From: Thermodesulforhabdus norvegica
GTDB taxonomy: Bacteria > Desulfobacterota > Syntrophobacteria > Syntrophobacterales > Thermodesulforhabdaceae
DNA: 64,000 bases
Assembly: GCF_900114975.1 (NCBI RefSeq)
Contig: NZ_FOUU01000007.1
Span: forward strand, 1-64,000
Reading direction: 5' to 3'
The position numbers and the translations under genes are program-made. Positions within the stretch are counted from its first letter, which is position 1; every line of letters begins with the position of its first letter. The notes under the pieces were generated by a model that worked only from the letters and a program-made list of their open reading frames with translations, did no database searches and was not told the DNA's origin. Of the stretch, positions 53,054 through 62,615 are shown piece after piece.

Positions 53054-56050
53054 TTACAGATCGGAGAAATCAATATCCGGTGCAAAACCTCGCCTCATGG
53101 TGTTTTCCACGTTGTTTCTCGGAACCATGAATTGAAGCAGGTAATCGGGCCCTCCCGCCTTGGAGCCGATACCGGAAAGTTTGAATCCTCCAAAGGGATG
53201 GCGGTTTACGATTGCACCGGTTATGCCGCGATTTATGTACAGATTGCCGACCCGAAAGGCCTTTTTGGCCTTTTCTATGTTCTGGGGACTCCTGGAAAAG
53301 ACACCACCTGTCAGGGCAAAGGCAGTTCCGTTTGCAATGTCAAGGGCTTCGTCAAAGGTACGGGCCTTGATCACAACGAGAACAGGGCCGAAGATCTCTT
53401 CCTGACACAGGCGGTGATCGGGCGGAAGGTCTGTGAAGATCGTAAGAGGAACGAAGTATCCGCCTTCTGCGCCCTTTTCCGGGGTTTTCATAACCAGAAC
53501 TTTACCGTCCTTTTTTCCGTGTTCTATGTATTCCATGATTTTTTTCTGTGCACCCTCGTCGATAACGGCTCCCATGAAAAAGCGGGGATCTTCTACGGGG
53601 CCGATTTCGATGCTTTCGGCCGCGGCTTTAAGGCGGGTGACGAAGCGGTCGTAGTTTTCTTCAAGGACGATAACCCTTGAACAGGCAGAGCATTTCTGCC
53701 CCTGATACCCGAATGCCGAGTGGAGAACGTGAACTACGGCCTCATCGAGATCGGCATCGGAGTCAATAATTATCGCATTCTTGCCGCCCATTTCGGCGAT
53801 GACGGATTTTACGTGTTGCGCTTCCGGTGGAGTCTGTGCCGCCTGGGCTATGATGTGAAGCCCCACTTCTTTGCTTCCGGTGAAGGCAATCATGTGGACC
53901 AGAGGATGTCTGAGCAGGTGGTCTCCGATGATCCTTCCGGGACCCGGCAAGTAGTTCAGCACTCCCGGAGGAAGTCCCGCCTTTTCGAACAGCGTGACCA
54001 TCATGTATCCGGTGATGGCACTTTGCGATGAGGGTTTGTACACCACCGTGTTTCCCGTAACCAGCGCAGCGGAAGTCATACCTGTCGAAATGGCAAGGGG
54101 GAAGTTCCAGGGCGCAACCACAAGGGCCACTCCCCGGGGTTCATAGAACAATTCGCTTATTTCTCCCGGAACATCTCCCATTCGTCTCGGTCGGGACAGT
54201 CTGATCATTTCTCTGGCGTAATACTCAAGAAAATCGATAGCTTCGCATACATCGGCATCTGCTTCGCTCCAGCTCTTTCCCACCTCGAGAACCTGGAGTG
54301 CCGCAAGAAAGTGCCGTTTTTTTCGCGCCTCTTCTGCTGCCCTGATCAGGATTTCCGCTCTTCTCTCCGGCGGTGTGTCCCCCCAGGAAGGGAAGGCCTT
54401 CCATGCGGCTTCTACCGCTTTCTGCGCATGAGAGCCGTTGGCTTTTGAAGCCACTCCGACAATCTCGGAAAAGGAATTCGGGTTTCGGGATTCAATAATC
54501 TCTTCCGTTTTTATCTTTTTCCCGTCAATGATCAAAGGAGCCTGAAAGGGCATTGACTTCCTGACTTCCCTGAGGGCAGAAGCAAAGCTCCTGCGGTTGG
54601 CTTCAACGGTCCAGTCTGTAGGTGGTTCGTTTTTGAAAGGCGGTAAAGTGGCTTCGCTTTCCGCGGCGGGTTTCTTTGACTCACGAGTATTGATGAGCTC
54701 CAGCGGGTTTTTCAGGAGCTCGTCTATGGATTTCCCTTCCGAGAAACTCAGCCTCAGAAAAGACTCGTTTGCCGTGTTTTCAAGGAGCCTTCTTATAAGA
54801 TATGCCATTCCGGGGATCATCTCCCCGATTGGCGTATAAAGCCTGAGAGGAAGCCCAGCTTTACGCAAAGCATTCCTTACGGGTTCTGCCATACCGAAAA
54901 GGATTTGAAACTCGTAAGCACTGTGCGGAACCTTCAAATCTTTCGCCGTTTCAATAACAAAACTTATGGACCTTATGTTGTGAGACGCACAGGCAAAATA
55001 AACCCTCTGGTGATTCTGAAGAAGCAGGGCGGCTAACTTTTCAAACCGGGCATCCGTTTCCGCCTTACGGGTGAATACGGGAATCGGCCAATTTTTCTGC
55101 CGTGCCCAGATTACTTCAGCATCCCAATAAGCACCCTTAACGAGTCTTATGGGGATCCGCATTTTATTTTTTTCCGCCCATGCCAGGATTCTTTTACAAT
55201 CCTCTTCACTGCTTTTCAGGTAGCTCTGGATTACGATGCCGAATTCGGGATACTCTCTAAATTCCGGCTCCTCCTTAAGCCTCTGGAAAAGGGCAAAGGT
55301 CATGTCTTTGAGCTCATAATGCTCCATATCGAGGGTAATGTGAGCCCCCATGCTCACCGCCTTGCGGAGAATAGGACGAAGTCTTTCGCGGGCCTGGTCG
55401 ACGCTGTAGTCAAAGGCCTGAGGTCGCATTTGAGAATACATAGCCGATGGCTTTATGGACACGTTTATCATCGGGGCATAACCCCAGTCGAGGTTTCCGG
55501 AGCCGTCCCCGAGAGGAGTCCAGCTTTTTTGTGCTTCGCCCAGCGTGTCGAGAAGTTCCATGTAGCGCCTCTGATATTCTTCCGCTTCTGCTTCCGACAC
55601 AACGGCTTCGCCCAGAAGATCAACGGAAAAGGCCAGCCCATCTTTGCGTAGCTTCTCAAGAACTGGCAGAGCTTCCTGAGGCGTTTCGGCCGCTATAAAA
55701 AGCTTGCCCATGTTTTTGATATTTTCTGCAATCGACTGGGCCATGAACTTAGATGTGAAAGACATTAAACCCATACCCTTTATGCCCCATTGGAGCACGG
55801 GAGGTGCAGAGCCGTCGGGACCGCAAAAATATTCGTTAAGATGCTGTACGACGGACTCGGTTCGGGTCAGGTAAGGCAGTACGTCGATAAATCTGAACAT
55901 CTGAACCTTGAACTTTTCGTCCTTCATACACCATTCAATTACCTTGCCCGACCAGTACTCTTTCTTAAAAATCGAAGGAGACTCTCCTTCAATGAGCTCG
56001 TAAAGCCATTTACCGGTCCTGTATATGCGTTCCTCCAGCGCCGTTGCCAT
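53054..56050 (-). CDS. putA: bifunctional proline dehydrogenase / glutamate-semialdehyde dehydrogenase
   Basis: Two fused enzymes: an FAD proline dehydrogenase barrel (about 60-440; NVSIKPSAMYSQ, HITLDMEHYELKDM, IRLVKGAYWDAEVIWA, YEFQILFGMAEPVRNALRKA) and an aldehyde dehydrogenase (about 490-985; ALVVAPWNFPLAISTGMTSA, AEMGGKNAIIIDSDADLDEA, catalytic Cys in GYQGQKCSACSRV). It oxidises proline to glutamate. At 998 residues, lacking the E. coli DNA-binding domain, it matches the Geobacter PutA type. GGGGGGT precedes the ATG. Confidence 0.98.
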   Translation of the reverse strand: MATALEERIYRTGKWLYELIEGESPSIFKKEYWSGKVIEWCMKDEKFKVQMFRFIDVLPYLTRTESVVQHLNEYFCGPDGSAPPVLQWGIKGMGLMSFTSKFMAQSIAENIKNMGKLFIAAETPQEALPVLEKLRKDGLAFSVDLLGEAVVSEAEAEEYQRRYMELLDTLGEAQKSWTPLGDGSGNLDWGYAPMINVSIKPSAMYSQMRPQAFDYSVDQARERLRPILRKAVSMGAHITLDMEHYELKDMTFALFQRLKEEPEFREYPEFGIVIQSYLKSSEEDCKRILAWAEKNKMRIPIRLVKGAYWDAEVIWARQKNWPIPVFTRKAETDARFEKLAALLLQNHQRVYFACASHNIRSISFVIETAKDLKVPHSAYEFQILFGMAEPVRNALRKAGLPLRLYTPIGEMIPGMAYLIRRLLENTANESFLRLSFSEGKSIDELLKNPLELINTRESKKPAAESEATLPPFKNEPPTDWTVEANRRSFASALREVRKSMPFQAPLIIDGKKIKTEEIIESRNPNSFSEIVGVASKANGSHAQKAVEAAWKAFPSWGDTPPERRAEILIRAAEEARKKRHFLAALQVLEVGKSWSEADADVCEAIDFLEYYAREMIRLSRPRRMGDVPGEISELFYEPRGVALVVAPWNFPLAISTGMTSAALVTGNTVVYKPSSQSAITGYMMVTLFEKAGLPPGVLNYLPGPGRIIGDHLLRHPLVHMIAFTGSKEVGLHIIAQAAQTPPEAQHVKSVIAEMGGKNAIIIDSDADLDEAVVHVLHSAFGYQGQKCSACSRVIVLEENYDRFVTRLKAAAESIEIGPVEDPRFFMGAVIDEGAQKKIMEYIEHGKKDGKVLVMKTPEKGAEGGYFVPLTIFTDLPPDHRLCQEEIFGPVLVVIKARTFDEALDIANGTAFALTGGVFSRSPQNIEKAKKAFRVGNLYINRGITGAIVNRHPFGGFKLSGIGSKAGGPDYLLQFMVPRNNVENTMRRGFAPDIDFSDL

Positions 56051-56085
56051 TTTTACCCCCCATAACGTTTTGTCGTCCTGGTTAA

Positions 56086-56099
56086 ATACTTTTTAGTAT
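56086..56099. promoter_or_regulatory. palindrome upstream of putA
   Basis: ATACT-TTTT-AGTAT lies 36 nt before the putA start, just downstream of a minus-strand TTGACG (about 56130). Flanks extend the symmetry imperfectly (GTTAAAT and ATTAAAC). Possible operator. Confidence 0.4.
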
Positions 56100-56177
56100 G
56101 ATTAAACTTATATCAGGTTGCGTCAAAAATTTAAAAGCAAAAGTGGCTACTCTTTGTGGCGTAGCGGTTAGGTGTGT

Positions 56178-57359
56178 TCAGGCTTTTTTGGTGAGGTTCC
56201 GGAAGATGCAGGCGAGCAGCAGTATGAGCAGCCCGGAAGCGGAGAAGGCCTTTGGATAGCCAAAGGCTTTTATGAAGGAGCCCATGGTTGCCGAAGCGAG
56301 CATAAAGCCCAGGTATATCCCGGCGTTATAACCTCCGAGGGCACTGCTTTTGTGCTCCGGAGGAGAAATTATTGCAATCAGGGCGCCGATGGATGTAAAA
56401 GCGAGGGCAAGACCGCTTCCCAAAAGCAGTGCTCCTATCATGAAAACGGCAAAGGAAGTGGCGTATCCCAGCACAACCAGTGCCAGCGCCACTGCCAAAA
56501 CCCCGATAAGGATCAGCCTTTCCCTGTGTCTGGTTTTATCGCTCCATATGCCGAAGGGGATTCTCAGGAGGGCATTAAGAATGCCCTGGGTCAGGAAAAT
56601 GACCCCGATGAGCGAGAGAGGTACCGAAGCGTCCCTGGCATGAAGAGGTACGAAGGTTATGAAGGTCCCCAGGCCAAAGCAGAGACCGATCGTTATGAGC
56701 CAGCACCCCCATAGCCCGGGATGTTTGAAGACGGTCTTCGGAGAGCTTTTTGCTTTGAGTTTGTCCTTCGATGATGGTGGTTCGGGCTGGGCGGAGTTGC
56801 CTTCGGGTAGTAAGAGTAACAGTGTGGGAAAGCAACACAGGGTAAGGGCCGAAGAGAGGAACAGGTTGTGGTAGCCGAAATGGTCAGCAATCCATCCGCC
56901 TATGGCCGGGCCAATACTTATTCCGGTGTGAAGCGACGTTGTGTACCATCCGTAGGCCCTTCCCACGTGGGTTGGAGGAGCTACCCGGGCGACATAACCC
57001 ATCATGGTGGGTCCATAAGAAGATACGGCCAGCCCGAAAAGGAAGTAAATGGGGATTATGTGGTAGGGGTTACGGGCAAAGGTCAGCAGGAATGAAGTTA
57101 AAGCTGCCAGGAGAATGCCAGAAGCCGCTACTGTTTTGGTTCCCAGTCTGTCGGCCGCATAACCCATGGGAAGTGAAAGAAAACCGGCGGTGAGAAAGAA
57201 GACGGAGTTTATCAGACCGACGAGGACAATCGTTGCTCCTAACTCTCTTGCAAAAACGGGCACCACGGGAACCCGCATGTAGGAACCCGTATAAAATCCG
57301 AAGGTGAGAAAACAGCTTACTATCAGACCCTTTGCATAAGTATTGCGCAAACGGTTCAC
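56178..57359 (-). CDS. MFS transporter
   Basis: Twelve membrane helices in 393 residues, with the MFS motif A MGYAADRLGTKTVAASG after helix 2 and AYGWYTTSLHTGISIGPAIG in helix 5. The central cytosolic loop is short and charged (SSKDKLKAKSSPKTVFKH). Substrate is unknown; closest by feel to drug/sugar efflux-type carriers. It is the last gene of a minus-strand run starting at panE. Confidence 0.92.
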   Translation of the reverse strand: MNRLRNTYAKGLIVSCFLTFGFYTGSYMRVPVVPVFARELGATIVLVGLINSVFFLTAGFLSLPMGYAADRLGTKTVAASGILLAALTSFLLTFARNPYHIIPIYFLFGLAVSSYGPTMMGYVARVAPPTHVGRAYGWYTTSLHTGISIGPAIGGWIADHFGYHNLFLSSALTLCCFPTLLLLLPEGNSAQPEPPSSKDKLKAKSSPKTVFKHPGLWGCWLITIGLCFGLGTFITFVPLHARDASVPLSLIGVIFLTQGILNALLRIPFGIWSDKTRHRERLILIGVLAVALALVVLGYATSFAVFMIGALLLGSGLALAFTSIGALIAIISPPEHKSSALGGYNAGIYLGFMLASATMGSFIKAFGYPKAFSASGLLILLLACIFRNLTKKA

Positions 57360-57372
57360 CTCTTACCGGCAG

Positions 57373-57897
57373 TCAGAAAGATAAGATATGAGGAAAGTAG
57401 GCTTCCAGATCCTCAGATTTGGGTCTAACTGCCCAGATGCCCACAATACCCAGAATCGGGAATACCCAGAGGTTACCCGAGGGGATGCTTATAAAGGCCA
57501 GCACTACTCCGTAAAATGCTACGGAGAGACCAATAGCTGCGGGTACAACGACCGAAGGTATGTATATGTTCAGGAGAGATCTTATAAATTCGCTCTGAGC
57601 TTCGGCCGACCTGGGAAATTCCCCGAGAGAAGAAAGCTTTTTCAGCCATACTCTTCTTAGCACAACGGCCATAATAGTTTCAGCAACCCCCATGAAAACC
57701 AGTATGTAATAGATTAACGCGGCTTCCCGGGGCTCCAGGCCTGTGGGAATAGCCCTGATGGCGAAATTTTCCGCTGCGTAAATAACAATCCCTGATGCAA
57801 CGGATGCGGCAAGGAGCACGGTCCAGATGATTTTTACCCTCTGCATCCCCTGCCGAAACACTTCCGGGGCCTGTCCCTGAAACGAAAAATTCTGCAT
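57373..57897 (-). CDS. four-helix membrane protein
   Basis: 174 residues with four membrane segments (IIWTVLLAASVASGIVIYAA, LIYYILVFMGVAETIMAVVL, IYIPSVVVPAAIGLSVAFYG and LWVFPILGIVGIWAVRP). No family recognised. GAGGTCAAG before ATG 57897 decides the start; the frame is open further upstream into the rubrerythrin gene but without homology. Probably cotranscribed with rubrerythrin. Confidence 0.8.
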   Translation of the reverse strand: MQNFSFQGQAPEVFRQGMQRVKIIWTVLLAASVASGIVIYAAENFAIRAIPTGLEPREAALIYYILVFMGVAETIMAVVLRRVWLKKLSSLGEFPRSAEAQSEFIRSLLNIYIPSVVVPAAIGLSVAFYGVVLAFISIPSGNLWVFPILGIVGIWAVRPKSEDLEAYFPHILSF

Positions 57898-57923
57898 CTT
57901 GACCTCCTCTGACGGATTCGTTG

Positions 57924-58421
57924 TCAGGACACTTCTCGAAAATAGTCTCTCGGCTTCTGGCAGTTGGGGCAAACTTCGGGTGGCCGGGCTTCCTCTATCC
58001 ACCCGCAGTGAGTACAAACGTAGTAGAGGACCGATCTTTCCGCTATCATGTTTTCCAGGGCATGTTTATAGAGTCTGGCATGGCGTTCATCGGCATTTCG
58101 AGCTGCCGTGAACCACCATATTGCCCCCTTCTCGTCATCCTGCCAGGCCTGTTTCAAGAACTCCGGATAGGCCACACCGTTGGCGAATTCCTCACTTTCG
58201 AAGGCACTTTTCAGGTTTTCTTCCGTTGTGCCGACTCTTTCGAGCAGAGAAAAGTGATTGCGTGCGTGAACCGCTTCCGCTTCCGCAACCGCTCGAAAGA
58301 GGCGCGCAATTTGAGGGTAGCCCTCTTCGTCGGCTTTTTTGGCGAAGGCATGAAGCCTGAAATAGGCTTTGGCTTCCCCGATAAAGGCGGCTTCTACGTT
58401 CCTTCTGGTGGTTTCTTTCAT
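57924..58421 (-). CDS. rubrerythrin
   Basis: An N-terminal ferritin-like four-helix bundle with ExxH metal ligands ([48 protein letters not shown]) and a C-terminal rubredoxin-like site ([22 protein letters not shown]). It reduces hydrogen peroxide in the cytosol of anaerobes. Its ATG overlaps the panB stop by 4 nt, an unusual coupling of oxidative defence with pantothenate synthesis. 165 residues, slightly short. Confidence 0.95.
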   Translation of the reverse strand: MKETTRRNVEAAFIGEAKAYFRLHAFAKKADEEGYPQIARLFRAVAEAEAVHARNHFSLLERVGTTEENLKSAFESEEFANGVAYPEFLKQAWQDDEKGAIWWFTAARNADERHARLYKHALENMIAERSVLYYVCTHCGWIEEARPPEVCPNCQKPRDYFREVS

Positions 58422-59266
58422 TTCAGAGCCTCTTCCAGTTTTCTGAGTTCTTCCGGCTTCATGGAAAAAGAGTGCTCCTCACCTGGAAAAATCCCATCCT
58501 CAACTTCCCGCCTGAAGGCCCTCAGTGCGTTAAGCAATCTTTCGCCCATTTCGTCGTATTGTTTAACGAACTTGGGTCTGAACCGGTCGAATAGGCCCAC
58601 AAGGTCGTGGAGCACCAGAACCTGTCCGTCGCAGTGAGGGCCAGCTCCGATACCTATCGTCGGTATCGGGACACTCTCCGTGATTATTTTCGCTACCGGA
58701 GCCGGTATGGCCTCGAGAACAATGGAGAAACAGCCGGCCTCGGCAAGAGCTTTTGCGTCTTCGATGAGTTTTTTTGCCGTTTCGGCACTTTTTGCCTGCA
58801 CCTTGAAGCCGCCAAGCTGGGCTATGCTTTGAGGTGTAAGGCCGATGTGGCCCTGAACGGGTATTCCGGCTTCTACAATGGCCCTGATCTGGGGCACAAC
58901 GGTTGCTCCACCCTCGAGCTTTACCGCCTGAGCTCCTGCTTCTTTCATAAAACGGCCGGCGTTTGCAACGGCCTGCTCAACGCTGACCTGATAAGACATA
59001 AAGGGCATGTCTCCTATGACCAGGGCCCGGTGAGCTCCACGGGCAACCGCTCTTGTGTGGTGTAACATTTCTTCCATGGTCACGGACAGGGTGTCTTCGT
59101 GCCCGAGCATGACCATTGCAAGAGAGTCACCCACGAGGATCATATCAATTCCGCTACGGTCGACCCATCTGGCCGTTACATAGTCGTAAGCCGTAACCAT
59201 GGTGATCCTTCTTTTACCTTTTGCTTCAACTACATCGGGTACGGTTACTCTTTTGCCTTCCATCAT
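58418..59266 (-). CDS. panB: ketopantoate hydroxymethyltransferase
   Basis: First committed step to pantothenate: 5,10-methylene-THF plus ketoisovalerate gives ketopantoate. Motifs [87 protein letters not shown] and [16 protein letters not shown] are all as expected. 282 residues. The start overlaps the panE stop by 4 nt, forming panE-panB. Confidence 0.98.
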   Translation of the reverse strand: MMEGKRVTVPDVVEAKGKRRITMVTAYDYVTARWVDRSGIDMILVGDSLAMVMLGHEDTLSVTMEEMLHHTRAVARGAHRALVIGDMPFMSYQVSVEQAVANAGRFMKEAGAQAVKLEGGATVVPQIRAIVEAGIPVQGHIGLTPQSIAQLGGFKVQAKSAETAKKLIEDAKALAEAGCFSIVLEAIPAPVAKIITESVPIPTIGIGAGPHCDGQVLVLHDLVGLFDRFRPKFVKQYDEMGERLLNALRAFRREVEDGIFPGEEHSFSMKPEELRKLEEALK

Positions 59267-60195
59267 CGGTTCCCCTTTTTTGCCCTTTCAACGATTTTTA
59301 CCAGTTGTGTCAGAGTCCGGTTTACCGGAGTGGGTACATCCAGTTCCATCCCCAGTTTAACGATTGCTCCGTTGATGGTATCTATCTCCGTTCTTCTACC
59401 CCGATCTATATCCTGTCCCATGGAAGATCGATTTTTACCAGTGGCATTGGCGACCTCAAGAACCTTTTCACAGTAGTTTTCCGGTAGGGCAATTCCTTTT
59501 CTGGCTGCGACCTCAAGGGCTTCCTTAACGGCCTCACAGCACAGGTTCCGTGCTTCCGGAATTTCTACGATAGAGCCGTTAAGAATGCCCGTTATGGCCG
59601 TTATGGCGTTAATGCCGACATTTATCAAAAGCTTTTCCCACAGGAGTTTCTCCACATCGCCGTGTTCATAGGCTTCAAGTCCGGCCTTTCTAAAAAGCCT
59701 TACCGTTTCGGAAATGTCGGCGTCTTTCCCTCTTTGCAGAGACCCTATGTAGGTGGGCCCGTTTCCTCCGTGACGGACCCTTCCCGGAGCAATCAGGGTG
59801 GCTCCCTGCGCCGTGCTTCCCACAAGGATTCTCAGGGGATCGAAAAATTCGGCGAGGGCTTCGTAATTGCCCAGACCGTTTTGCAATGTGAGGCACAGGG
59901 CAGACGATAATGCAGGAAACCGATGAAGAAGCTCTGCTGCATTGCGGGTGGCGTAACTTTTTACGCAGAAGATCAGGAGATCTATTTTATCGACTAGTTC
60001 CGAATGATCTTCCACCGCCTCAACGTTACGAACTTCTGTAATGCTTCCGTCCCTTTCCTCGACGAAAATGCCGCTGGAGTTAATGGCATTTACGGTTTGA
60101 GGGTCAATGTCGAAAAAATAGACCTTCGTTACTGCGGCAAGCCGTGCGCCAAGAAGGCAGCCGAGCGCTCCGGCTCCGACGATGACGACCTTCAT
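59263..60195 (-). CDS. panE: ketopantoate reductase
   Basis: NADPH-dependent reduction of ketopantoate to pantoate. The Rossmann motif [19 protein letters not shown] is at the N-terminus, with [34 protein letters not shown] and the catalytic Lys region [17 protein letters not shown]; the end has [16 protein letters not shown]. The start is ATG 60195 with GGAG 9 nt upstream; the ATG at 60216 lacks such a site. The next gene panB catalyses the preceding step. Confidence 0.95.
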   Translation of the reverse strand: MKVVIVGAGALGCLLGARLAAVTKVYFFDIDPQTVNAINSSGIFVEERDGSITEVRNVEAVEDHSELVDKIDLLIFCVKSYATRNAAELLHRFPALSSALCLTLQNGLGNYEALAEFFDPLRILVGSTAQGATLIAPGRVRHGGNGPTYIGSLQRGKDADISETVRLFRKAGLEAYEHGDVEKLLWEKLLINVGINAITAITGILNGSIVEIPEARNLCCEAVKEALEVAARKGIALPENYCEKVLEVANATGKNRSSMGQDIDRGRRTEIDTINGAIVKLGMELDVPTPVNRTLTQLVKIVERAKKGNR

Positions 60196-60338
60196 AATAT
60201 CCCGCTCCGTGGACATTTTTCTTGTGTTTGAATGTAAATACTCTTATTTTTCATCATGTAGCATTAGATGATCGACCTTTAAAGTCTTAATTTATTGTCC
60301 CGGCCTGGGGGCTTTGTGGGATTAAGGAGGTAACGGTC

Positions 60339-60872
60339 ATGCTGGATTCTCAGGAAGCGGCTGTAACCAGAGAAGGCGCTACGAGGTCTTCCGGAACCTC
60401 TGCCGGAAACCTTGCCGGTAAATATTTAACCTTTAAATTGGCAGGGGAAGAGTACGGCATCGGAATTCTGAAGGTTAAAGAAATCATCGGTATGATGCCC
60501 ATAACCCCTGTGCCTCAGATGCCTCACTATGTCAAGGGTGTTATAAACCTCAGGGGAAAGGTGATACCGGTTATTGACTTAAGGTTGCGCTTCGGAATGG
60601 AGGAGGCTGAATACACGGATAGGACGTGCATTATAGTGGTGGAAGTGTCTCACGGGGCCGAATCCATCATCATGGGTATTGTTGTGGATGCCGTCTCCGA
60701 GGTTATTCAAATCAAGGCGGAAGACATAGAAGAAACCCCGTCTTTTGGAACCCAGCTCGATACATCCTACATTATCGGTATGGCGAAGTCCGAAGGCTCG
60801 GTAAAAATCCTCCTCGATATAGACCGGATTCTTACGGAAGGAGAGCTATCACGGCTGGACAAAGCCTTTTAG
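60339..60872 (+). CDS. CheW-type coupling protein (orphan)
   Basis: A canonical CheW domain follows a 25-residue Ser/Gly-rich N-terminus: KYLTFKLAGEEYGIGILKVK, VKGVINLRGKVIPVIDLRLR, IMGIVVDAVSEVIQIKAEDI and IIGMAKSEGSVKILLDIDRI. It is closer to classical motility CheW than the two CheW-like proteins at 486 and 2545. No other chemotaxis gene is adjacent, so it probably serves a separate chemotaxis system elsewhere. AAGGAGG precedes the ATG. Confidence 0.95.
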   Translation: MLDSQEAAVTREGATRSSGTSAGNLAGKYLTFKLAGEEYGIGILKVKEIIGMMPITPVPQMPHYVKGVINLRGKVIPVIDLRLRFGMEEAEYTDRTCIIVVEVSHGAESIIMGIVVDAVSEVIQIKAEDIEETPSFGTQLDTSYIIGMAKSEGSVKILLDIDRILTEGELSRLDKAF

Positions 60873-60886
60873 CTCTTTAGTGTGGC

Positions 60887-61441
60887 ATGAAGGAAGAGAT
60901 TTCCGTACCGGATAGAGAAACCTGTTTTTCCCTGATGCGTGGCGTCGGAATGCCTGACCACATTATCAGGCATTCCGTTCTGGTTGAAAGTATTGCACTT
61001 CGATTGTCCGAATTGTGCATAGAAAGAGGCTTTGACATATCTGCGGATCTGGTCTCTGCCGGCGCCCTCCTGCACGACATTGCCAAGGCGAGGTGTATAG
61101 AGGAGCAGTGTCACCATGCTCATGTTGGAGCCGAGATGCTTCGTGAGAGGGGTTATCCCCTGGTTGCTCTCATTGTTAAACAGCACGTAACCCTTTGCGG
61201 TGCCGACCTTGTGGCCTGTCCTACCGAATCGGTTCTCGTTAACTATGCCGACAAGAGAGTCCTTCACGACAGGGTGGTTTCGCTGGATGAGCGGTTCAGA
61301 GACCTGATTGAGCGTTACGGCACGACCGGTTTGAGAAGAAATGTTCTTGAGTTTAAGTGGGGGCTTTATAAAAAGCTTGAGGGGCGTCTTTCGGAAGTAA
61401 CCGGCCTGGAGGTGGGCAATCTTTTCTTTGATCTCTCTTGA
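60887..61441 (+). CDS. HD-domain phosphohydrolase
   Basis: HD superfamily signatures: HIIRHSVLVESIALRLSELC (first His), GALLHDIAKARCIEE (HD pair) and ALIVKQHVTLC then VNYADKRVLHDR (final Asp). 184 residues without other domain. Probably a metal-dependent nucleotide phosphatase or phosphodiesterase; substrate unknown. It lies between an orphan cheW and ddl, 14 nt after the former. Confidence 0.9.
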   Translation: MKEEISVPDRETCFSLMRGVGMPDHIIRHSVLVESIALRLSELCIERGFDISADLVSAGALLHDIAKARCIEEQCHHAHVGAEMLRERGYPLVALIVKQHVTLCGADLVACPTESVLVNYADKRVLHDRVVSLDERFRDLIERYGTTGLRRNVLEFKWGLYKKLEGRLSEVTGLEVGNLFFDLS

Positions 61442-61468
61442 GAATACAGAAAGAAAGGATTGTAGGGG

Positions 61469-62407
61469 ATGAAAAAGATAATAGCAGTTATTGCCGGGGG
61501 AACTTCTGCGGAGCGAGAGGTGTCCCTTTCCAGCGGAAATCAGGTAATGGCGGCTCTTGACAGAGGAAAATACGAGGTTCTCTTTTATGATCCGGCCACG
61601 GATCTTCTTAAGCTTGCACACGATGCCGGCCGTATAGATGCGGCCCTGATTATGCTACACGGCCGTGGAGGCGAAGACGGTTCCATGCAGGGTTTTCTGG
61701 ATGTTCTAGGGATTCCCTACCAGGGGAGTGGCGTTCTGGGTAGTGCTCTGGCCATGAACAAGATTGTAAGCAAGGAGCTTTATCGATCGGCCGGGCTTCC
61801 CGTGGCACCTTATGTTGTGGTCTCGAGGCATGAACCTGTAAGTCCGAAGGAAATTGAGGATTTGCTGGGCTTTCCCGTTATGGTGAAGCCGGAGCAGGAA
61901 GGATCGAGTATCGGGCTGAGCCTTGTGAAGTCGCCTACCGAACTCGAAAAAGCACTGGAAAAGGCCTTTCAGTACGATGATCGATGTCTTGTGGAAAAGT
62001 ATCTTGAAGGGACGGAGGTCACCGCAGCGGTACTGGGAAACGACCCGCCTACGGCATTACCGCTTGTGGAGATAAGGCCGGGGAAGGATTTTCAGTTCTT
62101 TGACTATACTGCAAAGTATCAACCGGGAGCCACGGAGGAGATATGCCCCGCTCCTTTACGGGAAGAGCTTACGAAGAAGGCTCAGGAATATGCGATAAAG
62201 GCTCATAAAGTGCTCTGTTGCCGGGACTACAGCAGAACCGACATGATCCTTCACGACGGAGAGTTCTACATTCTGGAGACCAACACAATTCCGGGAATGA
62301 CGGCGACGAGTCTTTTCCCGCAGGCGGCCAGGGCTGCCGGGATTTCCTTTTCCGAGTTATTGGACAGGCTTATCGATATGGCCCTATCCAGAAAGAAAAC
62401 TGGGTGA
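61469..62407 (+). CDS. ddl: D-alanine--D-alanine ligase
   Basis: ATP-grasp ligase making D-Ala-D-Ala for peptidoglycan. Motifs: IAGGTSAEREVSLSSGNQVM, LHGRGGEDGSMQGFLDVLGI, YQGSGVLGSALAMNKIVSKE, VMVKPEQEGSSIGLSLVKSP, YSRTDMILHDGEFYILETNT and IPGMTATSLFPQAARAAG. 312 residues is normal for DdlB type. It is not beside mur genes here. The downstream 208 nt carry a strong hairpin. Confidence 0.97.
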   Translation: MKKIIAVIAGGTSAEREVSLSSGNQVMAALDRGKYEVLFYDPATDLLKLAHDAGRIDAALIMLHGRGGEDGSMQGFLDVLGIPYQGSGVLGSALAMNKIVSKELYRSAGLPVAPYVVVSRHEPVSPKEIEDLLGFPVMVKPEQEGSSIGLSLVKSPTELEKALEKAFQYDDRCLVEKYLEGTEVTAAVLGNDPPTALPLVEIRPGKDFQFFDYTAKYQPGATEEICPAPLREELTKKAQEYAIKAHKVLCCRDYSRTDMILHDGEFYILETNTIPGMTATSLFPQAARAAGISFSELLDRLIDMALSRKKTG

Positions 62408-62533
62408 TCTTGAGATCCTTTGCTCTGCCTGAATGTGCACATCACGGTTGCATTAATTGAAATTATCTGATATAGGTTTCAGGACACAATAGGAGCCAGG
62501 AAGGCTTTTATCTGACAATAGTCCGGAATCAGG

Positions 62534-62591
62534 AAAAAGGTCACGAAGACCTCGAAAAGGCGGAGAATCGCCGGGGGTTCGTGACCTTTTT
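62534..62591 (+). terminator. long hairpin with T-tract upstream of FecCD importer
   Basis: A perfect 14-nt inverted repeat (62534-62547 and 62578-62591, core GGTCACGAA/TTCGTGACC) encloses a 30-nt loop that itself contains a small stem GGCG/CGCC (62559-62562 and 62569-62572). The right arm ends in TTTTT, continued as GTTTTT. It may terminate ddl or attenuate the importer genes starting 24 nt later. I recognise no cobalamin or other riboswitch aptamer ahead of it. Confidence 0.65.
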
Positions 62592-62615
62592 GTTTTTGCA
62601 GGGTCGGAAGGTCCT

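Noticed and set aside
62408-62615. Cobalamin riboswitch upstream of the FecCD importer
   Set aside because: No B12-box-like sequence is visible; only the hairpin is supported.
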